In this document: positions 52,211 to 60,635 of the stretch, piece after piece
How positions within the stretch are numbered: position 1 is the first letter of the stretch
How the letters are laid out: each line of letters starts with the position of its first letter
Origin: Gilvibacter sediminis
GTDB lineage: Bacteria > Bacteroidota > Bacteroidia > Flavobacteriales > Flavobacteriaceae
Reading direction: 5' to 3'
NCBI RefSeq assembly: GCF_028561565.1
Contig: NZ_JAQQTE010000004.1
Location: 389,017-453,016, forward strand
Length of the DNA: 64,000 nt
Position numbers and translations under genes: made by a program
Notes under the pieces: generated by a model
What the model saw: the letters and a program-made list of their open reading frames with translations, nothing else
Told to the model about the DNA's origin: nothing
The model's database searches: none

Positions 52211-52537
52211 TTATTCTACTTCCTTAACGTCTGCGTCTGGAGCGTTGTTCTTGATAGATTGAATTCCATTCTCCATACCAGCTTCTGCAGCATACATTTG
52301 GCTTGTACCAATGATTTGGCTGTTTGCAGCTTTTAGGTTGAAGTAGAATTTTCCATTTTTAGCCGTGTTACGCTCAAATTTAGCGTCATCGCTAGAATTC
52401 TTACGTACAGACTCAATACCATTCATCGCTCCGCTTTTGCTCGCGTATACTTGGCTAGAAAGGATAACTTGCCCGTTTTTGGCTTTCAGTACAAAGTGAT
52501 ACTGATCGGATCCTTCTTTTTGCTTCAATTCAAACAT
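52211..52537 (-). CDS. YegP family protein (two DUF1508 repeats)
   Basis: Protein of 108 aa made of two tandem DUF1508 units: FHFVLKAKNGQVILSSQVYAS-type at residues about 12-33, ending GIESVRKNS, and FYFNLKAANSQIIGTSQMYA with GIQSIKNNAPDA at about 63-100. The family (YegP) is small, soluble and common in bacteria, of uncertain role, often linked with stress. Ends with an acidic tail. It is monocistronic and convergent with ltaE. Confidence 0.93.
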   Translation of the reverse strand: MFELKQKEGSDQYHFVLKAKNGQVILSSQVYASKSGAMNGIESVRKNSSDDAKFERNTAKNGKFYFNLKAANSQIIGTSQMYAAEAGMENGIQSIKNNAPDADVKEVE

Positions 52538-52767
52538 GTTTGTATTATTTGGTGTTAAACTTCGTATGTGTAAGTAAATATCCGAAAAAAAACCTGAAAA
52601 TCATTTTCATCGAGGCTTTACCCTTCAAAATTTACGGTCTAGGTATTTCATCGACTATTTGTGTTGTTCAACGATTAACGCTTTCGATTTCTTGCAATCT
52701 AATGTTAAAGGAATTCTAAGAAAAGGACATTTGCCCTCGTTAAAACAAATCACTAATAAACATCACA

Positions 52768-53862
52768 ATGAGAAAAATTGTACTACTAATCCTGGCCGTA
52801 GGTCTCGCGAATCTAACTCATGCCCAAGACCTTCCGTCCAATCCAGAACCTGGAAAGTGTTATGTACGTTGTACTACACCAGACGTTTATGTAAATGAAG
52901 ATGTGCAAGTTATGGTTAAGCCTGCTTACAAGGTATTAAAAACCGTTCCTGCACAGTATGAAACCGTAACAGAGCGCGTAATGGTAAAAGCAGCCGGTAA
53001 AAAATTGGTTGTGGTTCCAGAAAAGTGGGGAACAGAGACCATCTCTTATGTAAAGAAACAAGGTGCATCTACACTACGTGTAATTCCTGCAAGCTTTTCT
53101 AGCGACTCAGAGACTTTAGAGATCAAACCAGCTTACGCTCAATGGGAGCTTGGTACCGCAGCACCTGACTGTGCTTCTGCCAATCCAGATGATTGCCGAT
53201 ACTGGTGTTATAAGGGATATCCTGCAGAATTTCAGACTGTAGCTGTTCAGCGATTAGCAAATGATGCGAGCACTACTTCTACGCCTGTATCTGAAGTACC
53301 TGCTTCTTACACCAAGCGTGTGGTTGTTGAGCCAGCTCGTGTAGAAGAGGTAGAGATTCCTGCAGAATACGCCACTATTACAAAGACTGTATTGGTTAAA
53401 GATGCGCAAGTTGTAGAAGAGACTATTCCAGCTGTATACAAAACGATCACTCGTGAAGTATTGCAAACAAAAGGTGGACTTACTACTTGGAAAGAAGTAG
53501 AATGTGAGCTTTTGGAATACAACGACTTGAACATCAACTGGAACTTGGGATCTGCTACTTTGACTGCAGAAGCTAAGCGCGAGATTGACACCAAATTACT
53601 TCCTGTATTGAAAGATGGAGTACGTGTAGAGATCGCTTCTCACACCGATTCAAGAGGTACTGCTGCAAGCAACAGAGATCTTTCTGAGCGTCGTGCACAA
53701 GCAGTGACTAACTACTTGATCTCCAAAGGAATCAACTCCAGCCGTATCGTATCGAACGGATATGGAGAATCTCAACTACTAAACCGTTGTGCTGATGGAG
53801 TTTCTTGTTCTGAGCGTGAGCACAGAGCAAACCGCAGAACGCAGTTTAGAATCATCCAGTAA
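52768..53862 (+). CDS. OmpA-family outer-membrane/periplasmic protein with repeated PAxY(K/E)T module
   Basis: Protein of 364 aa: signal peptide 1-19 (LTHAQ), a Cys-containing N-terminal part (PGKCYVRCTTPDVYV), then four or more short beta repeats of the type PAxYxTVTxxVLVKxA (KTVPAQYETVTERVMVKAAG; EIPAEYATITKTVLVKDA; TIPAVYKTITREVLQTK), and a C-terminal OmpA peptidoglycan-binding domain (about 255-364) with VEIASHTDSRGTAASNRDLS, ERRAQAVTNYLISKGI and NRRTQFRI. It may anchor the outer membrane to the wall. The repeat array is unusual for an OmpA protein. Terminator follows at 53892. Confidence 0.93.
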   Translation: MRKIVLLILAVGLANLTHAQDLPSNPEPGKCYVRCTTPDVYVNEDVQVMVKPAYKVLKTVPAQYETVTERVMVKAAGKKLVVVPEKWGTETISYVKKQGASTLRVIPASFSSDSETLEIKPAYAQWELGTAAPDCASANPDDCRYWCYKGYPAEFQTVAVQRLANDASTTSTPVSEVPASYTKRVVVEPARVEEVEIPAEYATITKTVLVKDAQVVEETIPAVYKTITREVLQTKGGLTTWKEVECELLEYNDLNINWNLGSATLTAEAKREIDTKLLPVLKDGVRVEIASHTDSRGTAASNRDLSERRAQAVTNYLISKGINSSRIVSNGYGESQLLNRCADGVSCSEREHRANRRTQFRIIQ

Positions 53863-53891
53863 TCCACGTTCAATCCTGTGAACTACTTTTT

Positions 53892-53927
53892 GAGGAGTCC
53901 CATTAATTTGGGACTTCTCTTTTTTTT
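53892..53927 (+). terminator. Terminator after the OmpA gene
   Basis: Stem GAGGAGTCCC / GGGACTTCTC (one mismatch) with loop ATTAATTT and a run of eight T. It lies within the upstream part of the next open frame, which supports a start at ATG 53968. Confidence 0.85.
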
Positions 53928-53967
53928 GCCCATTTTTGGCATGATATCTGTTCCCAATTCAACAACT

Positions 53968-54423
53968 ATGAGAACCTTACTAATTGTTATTGCTATTGTG
54001 TTTGCGCAAAGCGGATGGTCCCAAACCGAAGAACAGACCCAATGGTTGACCAATCTAGAAGAGGCCCAAAAGATGGCCAAAAAGAATAAGATGCCCGTAC
54101 TGCTTTATTTTACAGGCAGTGATTGGTGTGCACCTTGTATTCAATTAAAGGAGGATTTCTTTGAGACTGATGAGTTCCGTGCTAAGACCCAAGGCTATTT
54201 CTTGGTAAAGATTGATATTCCACGGAGAATGGATATCGTATCTGCAGAACAATTGGCCTACAATAAAGAGGTTCTTAAAAAGTATAACTCAGACCGTTCT
54301 TTTCCTTTGTTGATCGCGTACAATCACAAGGGTAAGAAAATAGGAGAGGTCTCAGGTTATAGCAGTCTTCGCGATACGACCTACCACTATGAACTGCTGG
54401 ATAAAATAGCCAACAAATACTAA
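53968..54423 (+). CDS. Secreted thioredoxin-fold protein (CAPC)
   Basis: Protein of 151 aa. Signal peptide 1-19 (SGWSQ), then a thioredoxin domain with [20 protein letters not shown]: active-site CAPC at Cys54-Cys57 (rather than CGPC). [19 protein letters not shown] gives the cis-proline region (SFPLL). Likely a periplasmic disulfide reductase or oxidoreductase of the DUF255/thioredoxin_7 kind. The open frame reaches 53878 with GTG but that stretch is the OmpA terminator. Its stop overlaps that of the convergent YbaB gene by four bases. Confidence 0.9.
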   Translation: MRTLLIVIAIVFAQSGWSQTEEQTQWLTNLEEAQKMAKKNKMPVLLYFTGSDWCAPCIQLKEDFFETDEFRAKTQGYFLVKIDIPRRMDIVSAEQLAYNKEVLKKYNSDRSFPLLIAYNHKGKKIGEVSGYSSLRDTTYHYELLDKIANKY

Positions 54424-54746
54424 CCGAACATATTGTCTAGCCCAGGAATATTGGGCATTCCTTCTTTGGCAACAGCAGCCAATTCTGCCTCATTCACAGA
54501 AGTTGCTTTCTCAATAGCTTTATTTAAGGTGATCACCAAATAATCTTCTAGTTGCTCTTTATCGCTCAAGAGTTCATCAGCAATAGTGATGTTCTTGATC
54601 TCGCGGTTGGCGGTTAAAGTGACTTTTATGGTTCCATCTGAATTTTGCTCGTCGATCAGAACCGTATTGAGTCGCTCCTTGGTTTCTGCAACCTTGGCTT
54701 GGGTCTCTTTGAGTTTACCCATCATTCCCATAATATCTCCAAACAT
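54420..54746 (-). CDS. YbaB/EbfC family nucleoid-associated protein
   Basis: DNA-binding protein of 108 aa. The order is helix ([26 protein letters not shown]), three-strand sheet ([19 protein letters not shown]), and C-terminal helix ([19 protein letters not shown]), followed by a [11 protein letters not shown] tail, all typical. In other bacteria it is often next to dnaX and recR; that context is not present here. It converges on the thioredoxin gene. Confidence 0.94.
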   Translation of the reverse strand: MFGDIMGMMGKLKETQAKVAETKERLNTVLIDEQNSDGTIKVTLTANREIKNITIADELLSDKEQLEDYLVITLNKAIEKATSVNEAELAAVAKEGMPNIPGLDNMFG

Positions 54747-54819
54747 AGCTTTAAAATTATATTCGCTGCAAATTTACTATTTTAGGGGGCCTATACCTAA
54801 CATTTCGAAACACAAAATC

Positions 54820-56958
54820 ATGTTCAAGAACATCTTCATCTTGGCAGTTTGCACTATTTTTGCAGCTTCCTGTAAACAAGATCAAAAACCTAAAGCGGCT
54901 ATGGATATCACGCCACCGACGGCAGACAAGAAACCAAAAAATTTAGAGATCCACGGTGATGTGCGCGTGGACAATTACTACTGGCTCAACGATCGAGAAG
55001 ATGAAGAGGTAATAGATTACTTGGAGCGCGAGAACGATTATTTTGAAAAAATGACCGCGCACACCAAGACCTTTCAGGAAGAGCTTTTCCAAGAAATGAA
55101 GGGCCGCATCAAAGAAGATGACGCTTCTGTACCGTATTTCTACAACGGCTATTATTATGTAACGCGTTACGAAACCGGAAAGGATTACCCGATTTATACG
55201 CGTAAGAAAGGATCCTTAGACGCTGAAGAAGAAGTGCTTTTTGACGTCAATGAGATGGCAGAGGGCTATCCGTACTACAATCTTCGTGGAATCAATGTCA
55301 GTCCTAATAATAAAATGGTTGCCTTTGGTGTAGATACGGTAAGTCGCAGGAACTATACCATTTATGTAAAGAATTTAGAGACCGGAGAGATCTTGGATGA
55401 AGCCATTCCTATGACCACAGCAGGTTCTGAATGGGCTAATGATAATGAGACCTTATTTTTCACAGGAAAGGATCCGGTTACCCTCCGCAGTGATAAGATT
55501 TACAGACATAAGCTGGGAGACGATCCTACAAACCCAACTTTGGTCTTTACCGAGGAGGATGACACCTTTTACACTTATGTGTATAAAACAAAGTCTGACG
55601 ATTATATGATGATCGGTAGCACCAGTACGCTCACTTCTGAGTTTCAATACCTGGATGCTAATGACCCAACAGGCGATTTTCAACCGATTCAGCCTAGAGA
55701 ACGCGGCTTAGAGTACTATGTGTCACACTTTGGAGATCACTTCTATATCCTCACCAATAAAGACGGTGCCAAGAATTACAAGCTTATGAAGACCCCAGTG
55801 TCCAAAACAAGCAAGGAGAATTGGGAAGAAGTGATTGCGCATAACGATGCTGTGCTGCTAGAAGATATTGACATTTTCAAAGACTATTTGGTCGTGAGTG
55901 AGCGCAGTGAAGGCTTGAACAAACTCAAGATCATTCCTTGGGCCAATCCAGATCAGGCGTATTACTTGCCTTTTGAAAGTGAGACCTATACCGCTTACAC
56001 CACGCAAAATGTAGATTTCAATACCGAAGTTTTGCGTTACGGCTATAACTCCATGACCACGCCGGCCTCTGTAATCGATTTCAATATGACGACCAAAGAA
56101 TCTACAGTCATGAAGGAGACCGAGGTTCTAGGTGGAAAATTCAATAAAGACAACTACGCTTCTGAGCGTGTTTGGGCTACTGCTGCAGATGGCACTAAGA
56201 TTCCGATCTCTTTGGTGTACCGCAAGGGTATGGAAAAGAACGGCAAGAATCCGGTGCTTCAGTATGCTTACGGGTCTTACGGATCTACTACGGATCCGCG
56301 CTTCTCTACGACACGCTTAAGCCTTTTAGATCGAGGATTCATTTACGCCATTGCACACATTCGCGGTGGACAATATATGGGACGTCAGTGGTATGAAGAC
56401 GGGAAGATGTTTGAAAAGAAGAACACCTTTACTGATTTTATTGATTGTTCTAAATTCCTTATTGAAGCTGGATATACCTCAAGTGATCATTTGTACGCTT
56501 ATGGAGGATCCGCGGGAGGACTACTTATGGGTGCAATTGTGAATATGGCTCCAGAGCTTTACAACGGTGTAATTGCTGCAGTTCCTTTTGTCGACGTGGT
56601 AACGACCATGTTGGACGATTCGATTCCACTGACCACAGGAGAATATGACGAGTGGGGGAACCCGAACAACAAAGATTCTTACGACTATATGTTGAGTTAT
56701 TCACCTTATGATCAGGTAAGTGCACAACAATATCCAAACATGTTGGTAACTACAGGATTACACGATTCTCAAGTACAGTATTGGGAACCTGCAAAATGGG
56801 TGGCTAAGTTGCGTGAAATGAAGACCGATGACAATGTTTTACTTTTAAATACCAATATGGACGCCGGTCACGGTGGTGCCTCCGGGCGTTTTGAAGCACT
56901 TAAAGAAGTGGCTAGAAACTGGGCCTTTCTTTTTGATTTGGAAGGTATATCTGAGTAG
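54820..56958 (+). CDS. S9 family lipoprotein peptidase (oligopeptidase B-like)
   Basis: Serine peptidase of 712 aa. ATG 54820 gives a lipoprotein signal with lipobox AASC (Cys 17), so it should be lipid-anchored. The N-terminal beta-propeller begins with the S9A hallmark VRVDNYYWLNDREDEEVIDYL. The C-terminal alpha/beta hydrolase domain has the nucleophile in YGGSAGGLLMGAIVN (about residues 565-580), Asp in TGLHDSQVQYWEPAKW (about 645-660) and His in DAGHGGASGRFE (about 685-696). AHIRGGQYMGRQWYEDGK is also typical of oligopeptidase B. It cleaves short peptides after basic residues in known relatives. The longer open frame upstream lies on the ybaB gene and is not coding. Confidence 0.95.
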   Translation: MFKNIFILAVCTIFAASCKQDQKPKAAMDITPPTADKKPKNLEIHGDVRVDNYYWLNDREDEEVIDYLERENDYFEKMTAHTKTFQEELFQEMKGRIKEDDASVPYFYNGYYYVTRYETGKDYPIYTRKKGSLDAEEEVLFDVNEMAEGYPYYNLRGINVSPNNKMVAFGVDTVSRRNYTIYVKNLETGEILDEAIPMTTAGSEWANDNETLFFTGKDPVTLRSDKIYRHKLGDDPTNPTLVFTEEDDTFYTYVYKTKSDDYMMIGSTSTLTSEFQYLDANDPTGDFQPIQPRERGLEYYVSHFGDHFYILTNKDGAKNYKLMKTPVSKTSKENWEEVIAHNDAVLLEDIDIFKDYLVVSERSEGLNKLKIIPWANPDQAYYLPFESETYTAYTTQNVDFNTEVLRYGYNSMTTPASVIDFNMTTKESTVMKETEVLGGKFNKDNYASERVWATAADGTKIPISLVYRKGMEKNGKNPVLQYAYGSYGSTTDPRFSTTRLSLLDRGFIYAIAHIRGGQYMGRQWYEDGKMFEKKNTFTDFIDCSKFLIEAGYTSSDHLYAYGGSAGGLLMGAIVNMAPELYNGVIAAVPFVDVVTTMLDDSIPLTTGEYDEWGNPNNKDSYDYMLSYSPYDQVSAQQYPNMLVTTGLHDSQVQYWEPAKWVAKLREMKTDDNVLLLNTNMDAGHGGASGRFEALKEVARNWAFLFDLEGISE

Positions 56959-56974
56959 TTTGAAATTTTTGACT

Positions 56975-56982
56975 TAACTTTG
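56975..56982 (+). promoter_or_regulatory. -7 promoter element for the cysteine-synthase-like gene
   Basis: TAACTTTG, exact TAnnTTTG match, 59 bases before ATG 57042. Confidence 0.6.
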
Positions 56983-57041
56983 CAGGGTTGAAACCGTAAT
57001 TCATTCAAGAAGAGCGTGTTTCTTCTGACTAAGCAGAATTT

Positions 57042-58082
57042 ATGAAGGACAAAATCCAAGCACATGATAACGTGCTTTCTCTCATTGGGAATACACCTCT
57101 TGTCAAATTGAGCAAAATTACTGCCGATATCCCCGGTAATTTCTACGGAAAGGTTGAAGCTTTCAACCCCGGCCACTCCTCCAAAGACCGCATTGCCTTA
57201 CACATCATTGAAGAAGCAGAGCGTCAAGGAATTTTATCTCCTGGTGACACCATTATTGAAACGACTTCCGGCAACACCGGATTCAGTATCGCTATGGTGA
57301 GCATCATTAAAGGGTACGAATGTATTCTTGCGGTAAGTTCTAAATCGAGTGGTGATAAGATCGATATGCTTCGCGCCATGGGTGCGCAAGTATACGTTTG
57401 CCCAGCACATGTTGCGGCGGACGACCCAAGATCGTATTATGAAGTTGCTAAAAGACTTCACAACGAGATCAAGGGATCGGTTTACATCAATCAATATTTC
57501 AACAGCTTAAATACAGCTGCGCATTACCGCAGTACTGGGCCTGAGATCTGGGAGCAAACAGCCGGGCAGATCACGCACCTGGTGGCTTGTAGTGGTACTG
57601 GTGGTACTATTTCAGGGACCGCGCAATACTTAAAGGAACAAAATCCAGATATTCAGATCGTAGGAATCGATGCTTACGGATCTGTTTTGAAGAAATACCA
57701 CGAAACCCGTGAGTTTGACAAGAACGAGATCTATCCATACCGCATTGAAGGTTTAGGAAAGAACCTGATTCCAACTGCTACGGATTTTGACAGTATTGAT
57801 CAGTTTGTGAAAGTAACTGATGAAGAAAGTGCTCACAAGGCACGAGAGCTTGCAACAAAAGAAGGAATTTTTGCCGGATATACCTCTGGAGCAGCGCTTC
57901 AAGGTGTTCAACAATTGGGCGAAGAAGGATTCTTTAAAAAAGACGATGTAGTTGTGGTAATTCTGCCCGATCACGGTTCTCGATATATGAGCAAAGTCTA
58001 CTCAGATAAGTGGATGAAGGACCAAGGCTTTTTTGATGCCGAGCACGAAGAGGTTGTTGGTAACATTCAATATGTCAAATAA
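57042..58082 (+). CDS. PLP-dependent cysteine-synthase-family enzyme, candidate cysteate synthase
   Basis: Fold type II PLP enzyme of 346 aa. PLP lysine in [15 protein letters not shown] (Lys48), phosphate/substrate loop TTSGNTG (residues 74-80), and PLP-phosphate loop SGTGGT (184-189) are intact. Sequence after it ([29 protein letters not shown]) follows the cystathionine beta-synthase pattern more than CysK, and the N-terminal motif is PGHSSKD rather than PGGSVKD. Plain annotation is cysteine synthase. Because the next gene is an alpha-oxoamine synthase, a role in making cysteate for sulfonolipid (capnine) synthesis is proposed here; this is inference from context. It has its own promoter and a terminator after it. 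Confidence 0.88.
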   Translation: MKDKIQAHDNVLSLIGNTPLVKLSKITADIPGNFYGKVEAFNPGHSSKDRIALHIIEEAERQGILSPGDTIIETTSGNTGFSIAMVSIIKGYECILAVSSKSSGDKIDMLRAMGAQVYVCPAHVAADDPRSYYEVAKRLHNEIKGSVYINQYFNSLNTAAHYRSTGPEIWEQTAGQITHLVACSGTGGTISGTAQYLKEQNPDIQIVGIDAYGSVLKKYHETREFDKNEIYPYRIEGLGKNLIPTATDFDSIDQFVKVTDEESAHKARELATKEGIFAGYTSGAALQGVQQLGEEGFFKKDDVVVVILPDHGSRYMSKVYSDKWMKDQGFFDAEHEEVVGNIQYVK

Positions 58083-58102
58083 GACCCTTAAACAAAATTG
58101 TT

Positions 58103-58128
58103 AAGCCCTGCATTTGCGGGGCTTTTTT
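58103..58128 (+). terminator. Terminator after the cysteine-synthase-like gene
   Basis: Stem AAGCCCTGC / GCGGGGCTT with loop ATTT and a following T-run; the stem has one G-T pair. It separates this gene from the next, which has its own promoter. Confidence 0.85.
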
Positions 58129-58174
58129 ATACACAGGAATTCCGGAAAAACCCTGATTATTAGGAATAAATTTA

Positions 58175-58182
58175 TAATTTTG
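58175..58182 (+). promoter_or_regulatory. -7 promoter element for the alpha-oxoamine synthase gene
   Basis: TAATTTTG, exact TAnnTTTG match. The initiating TTG at 58207 follows about 25 bases later. Confidence 0.6.
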
Positions 58183-58206
58183 CCCGGAAACTTTAATAGC
58201 AAAGAT

Positions 58207-59469
58207 TTGGCAAAGGATTTATTCGAAAAGATTTACAGAGATAAGGGGCCGTTAGGCAAGTGGGCAGAAGCAGCAGAAGGCTATTTCGTATTCCCTAAGC
58301 TAGAAGGACCTATCAGTAATCGAATGATGTTCAACGGGAAGGAAGTGATCACTTGGAGTGTGAACGACTACCTAGGGTTGGCAAACCACCCAGAAGTTCG
58401 CGAAGTAGATGCAGCTGCAGCCGCACAGTACGGCTCTGCATACCCAATGGGTGCTCGTATGATGAGTGGTCACACCAATTTGCACGAACAACTTCAGAAC
58501 GAATTGGCTGCTTTTGTAAGCAAAGAGGCTGCTTATTTGTTGAACTTTGGCTACCAAGGAATGGTATCTACCATTGATGCTTTGGTTTCTAAAGACGATG
58601 TTATTGTTTACGATGTAGATGCTCACGCCTGTATCATTGACGGGGTGCGTTTGCACTTGGGTCAGCGCTTTACCTATAAGCACAACGATATGGAAAGTAT
58701 CGAAAAGAACCTAAGACGTGCCGAGAAAGTAGCTGAGAAGACCGGAGGAGGGATCCTATTGATTTCTGAAGGTGTTTTTGGAATGCGCGGAGAGCAAGGT
58801 AAGCTTAAAGAGATCGTTGCCCTAAAAGAAAAATACAACTTCCGTTTGTTCGTAGATGATGCTCACGGATTCGGTACCCTTGGTAAAACAGGTGCAGGAG
58901 CAGGTGAGGAGCAAGGCGTTCAAGATGATATTGACGTATACTTCGCCACTTTTGCGAAATCTATGGCCTCTACAGGAGCCTTTATCGCGGGAGACGAAGA
59001 GATCATCAATTACTTAAAATACAATTTGCGTTCTCAAATGTTCGCCAAGTCCCTGCAAATGCAGTTGGTTGTTGGTGCGTTGAAGCGTTTGGATATGATG
59101 CGTTCAAGCACACAGTACAAAGACAAGCTGTGGGAGAACGTAAACGCACTTCAAGGTGGTTTACGCGAGCGTGGATTTGATCTTGGAACCACTCAGAGTT
59201 GTGTGACTCCAGTTTATCTTAAAGGAAGTATTCCAGAGGCCATGGCCTTAGTGAAAGACCTGAGAGAAAATCACGGAGTATTCTGTTCCATAGTGGTTTA
59301 CCCGGTGATACCTAAAGGATTAATTCTACTTAGAATGATCCCTACGGCTTCACACACTATGCAAGATATTGAAGAAACATTAGAAGCGTTCTCAGCAATT
59401 CGCGAGCGCTTAGAGAATGGAACTTACAAAAGACTTTCAGCAGCGCTAGCCGCTTCAATGGGAGAATAA
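58207..59469 (+). CDS. Alpha-oxoamine synthase (KBL/SPT-like), candidate cysteate fatty-acyltransferase; TTG start
   Basis: PLP enzyme of 420 aa, fold type I, family of serine palmitoyltransferase, 2-amino-3-ketobutyrate ligase and cysteate acyltransferase. NDYLGLANHPEVREVDAAAA, YPMGARMMSGHTNLHEQLQNE, FVDDAHGFGTLGKTG (DDAH at about 217-220) and the PLP lysine in FATFAKSMASTGAF (Lys251) are visible. No ATG occurs early; TTG 58207 gives the family opening M-AKDLFEKIYRDKGPLGKWA and fits the promoter location. Flavobacterial members are annotated as aminotransferase, SPT or KBL. Adjacent to a cysteine-synthase-family gene, cysteate plus acyl thioester condensation to a keto-capnine is the suggested role. 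Confidence 0.88.
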   Translation: MAKDLFEKIYRDKGPLGKWAEAAEGYFVFPKLEGPISNRMMFNGKEVITWSVNDYLGLANHPEVREVDAAAAAQYGSAYPMGARMMSGHTNLHEQLQNELAAFVSKEAAYLLNFGYQGMVSTIDALVSKDDVIVYDVDAHACIIDGVRLHLGQRFTYKHNDMESIEKNLRRAEKVAEKTGGGILLISEGVFGMRGEQGKLKEIVALKEKYNFRLFVDDAHGFGTLGKTGAGAGEEQGVQDDIDVYFATFAKSMASTGAFIAGDEEIINYLKYNLRSQMFAKSLQMQLVVGALKRLDMMRSSTQYKDKLWENVNALQGGLRERGFDLGTTQSCVTPVYLKGSIPEAMALVKDLRENHGVFCSIVVYPVIPKGLILLRMIPTASHTMQDIEETLEAFSAIRERLENGTYKRLSAALAASMGE

Positions 59470-59493
59470 TAGTTCTAATATATGAATTAAAAA

Positions 59494-59517
59494 AGCCACC
59501 AATTCGGTGGCTTTTTT
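59494..59517. terminator. Bidirectional terminator between the oxoamine synthase and GNAT-like genes
   Basis: Stem AGCCACC / GGTGGCT with loop AATTC, A-run before, T-run after. Confidence 0.88.
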
Positions 59518-60635
59518 TATAGGTCTTTTCTAAAGGTGCTGCGTTCCTTATGCTGCACCGGGCCGTAATCCTTCCAGAGTAATTGTACGGCGGTATTCTC
59601 GGCCAATTCTGGATTGGTTTCCACTTGGGTAATTCCTTTGGCATTAAAGAGCTTTTGCATTTCCGCAAAAATAATCGCGGTAACACCTTTACCTTGGTAT
59701 TCCGGATCAATACCAATCAAATAGAAAGCGGCCGTATCGTTCTTTTTCTGTGCTTGCATCAAATGATACCATCCAAAGGGGAATAGCTTACCATTAGCCT
59801 TTTTAAGCGCCTTAGAGAAGCTCGGCATCACCACAGAGAAGGCTATGAGCTTGCCTGTATTGTCTTTGATACAGGTGATGTAATCGGGATGGATGAAGTT
59901 GAAGTACTTCTCCTTGTAATAATCGATCTGATATTGTTGAATAGGAACAAAGGTCTGCAGACTGTTATAGGTGTTGTTCAACAACTCAAACATTGCGTCT
60001 ACATAGGGAATGATCTCTTTTTTAGAACCAAAACGAATGACCTCAAGATCATAGCGCTTTTTGATCAAGGCAGAGAACTTTTTCACCTTTTCCTTCATCT
60101 CTGGAGGAATAGTCAGGCGGTATTCCACCCAGGTTGCCTGTTTTTCAAACCCAAGCTTTTCAAAATGCTCTGCATAGTAAGGATAGTGGTACCAAGTAAT
60201 CATGGTATTCAATTCCTCATATCCCATGGTTAAGATTCCAGCCTTTTCCATGTTGGAAAAGCCCACAGGTCCTTCTACATATTCAAGATTGTTTTGCTTC
60301 CCAATGGTCTTTACCGCTTCTAAAAGCGCTTTGGTGACTTCAATGTCATCAATCATATCCAACCAACCGAAACGCATCTTTTTCTTACCTTGCTCGTTGA
60401 TCTCTAAATGATTGATAATAGCAGCAATGCGCCCAGCAATTTTACCATTCTTATACGCAAGGAAATATTGAGTTTCTGCATTCTTGAAAACAGGGTTTTT
60501 CTCGCCGCTCAAGGTTTCTAACTCATCATTGATAAGCGGTGGGACCCAATATTTGCAATCTTTGTATAAGCTGAAAGGAAAGCGTACAAAGGCCTTAAGG
60601 TCTTTTTTGCTGGTTATTTGTTTGACTTCAATCAT
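59517..60635 (-). CDS. GNAT-like acyltransferase-family protein
   Basis: Protein of 372 aa, cytoplasmic, with N-terminal GNAT-like opening (MIEVKQITSKKDLKAFVRFPFSLYKDCKYWVPPLINDE) and a C-terminal GNAT core: DPEYQGKGVTAIIFAEMQKLF (Q-x-x-G-x-G acyl-CoA loop, about residues 305-325) followed by ETNPELAENTAVQLLWKDYG. Middle: GWLDMIDDIEVTKALLEAV and YVEGPVGFSNMEKAGIL. Family members occur widely in Bacteroidota with no fixed function. Being convergent to the alpha-oxoamine synthase makes it a candidate for amide-bond formation on a sphingoid-type base, but that is only positional. Its start overlaps the end of the outer-membrane protein gene (ATGA). Confidence 0.85.
   Translation of the reverse strand: MIEVKQITSKKDLKAFVRFPFSLYKDCKYWVPPLINDELETLSGEKNPVFKNAETQYFLAYKNGKIAGRIAAIINHLEINEQGKKKMRFGWLDMIDDIEVTKALLEAVKTIGKQNNLEYVEGPVGFSNMEKAGILTMGYEELNTMITWYHYPYYAEHFEKLGFEKQATWVEYRLTIPPEMKEKVKKFSALIKKRYDLEVIRFGSKKEIIPYVDAMFELLNNTYNSLQTFVPIQQYQIDYYKEKYFNFIHPDYITCIKDNTGKLIAFSVVMPSFSKALKKANGKLFPFGWYHLMQAQKKNDTAAFYLIGIDPEYQGKGVTAIIFAEMQKLFNAKGITQVETNPELAENTAVQLLWKDYGPVQHKERSTFRKDL

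Noticed and set aside
53878-53967. N-terminal extension of the thioredoxin from GTG 53878
   Set aside because: This stretch holds the OmpA terminator hairpin and T-run; the signal peptide begins at 53968.
54586-54819. N-terminal extension of the S9 peptidase frame
   Set aside because: It lies antisense on the ybaB gene; the lipoprotein signal at 54820 marks the true start.
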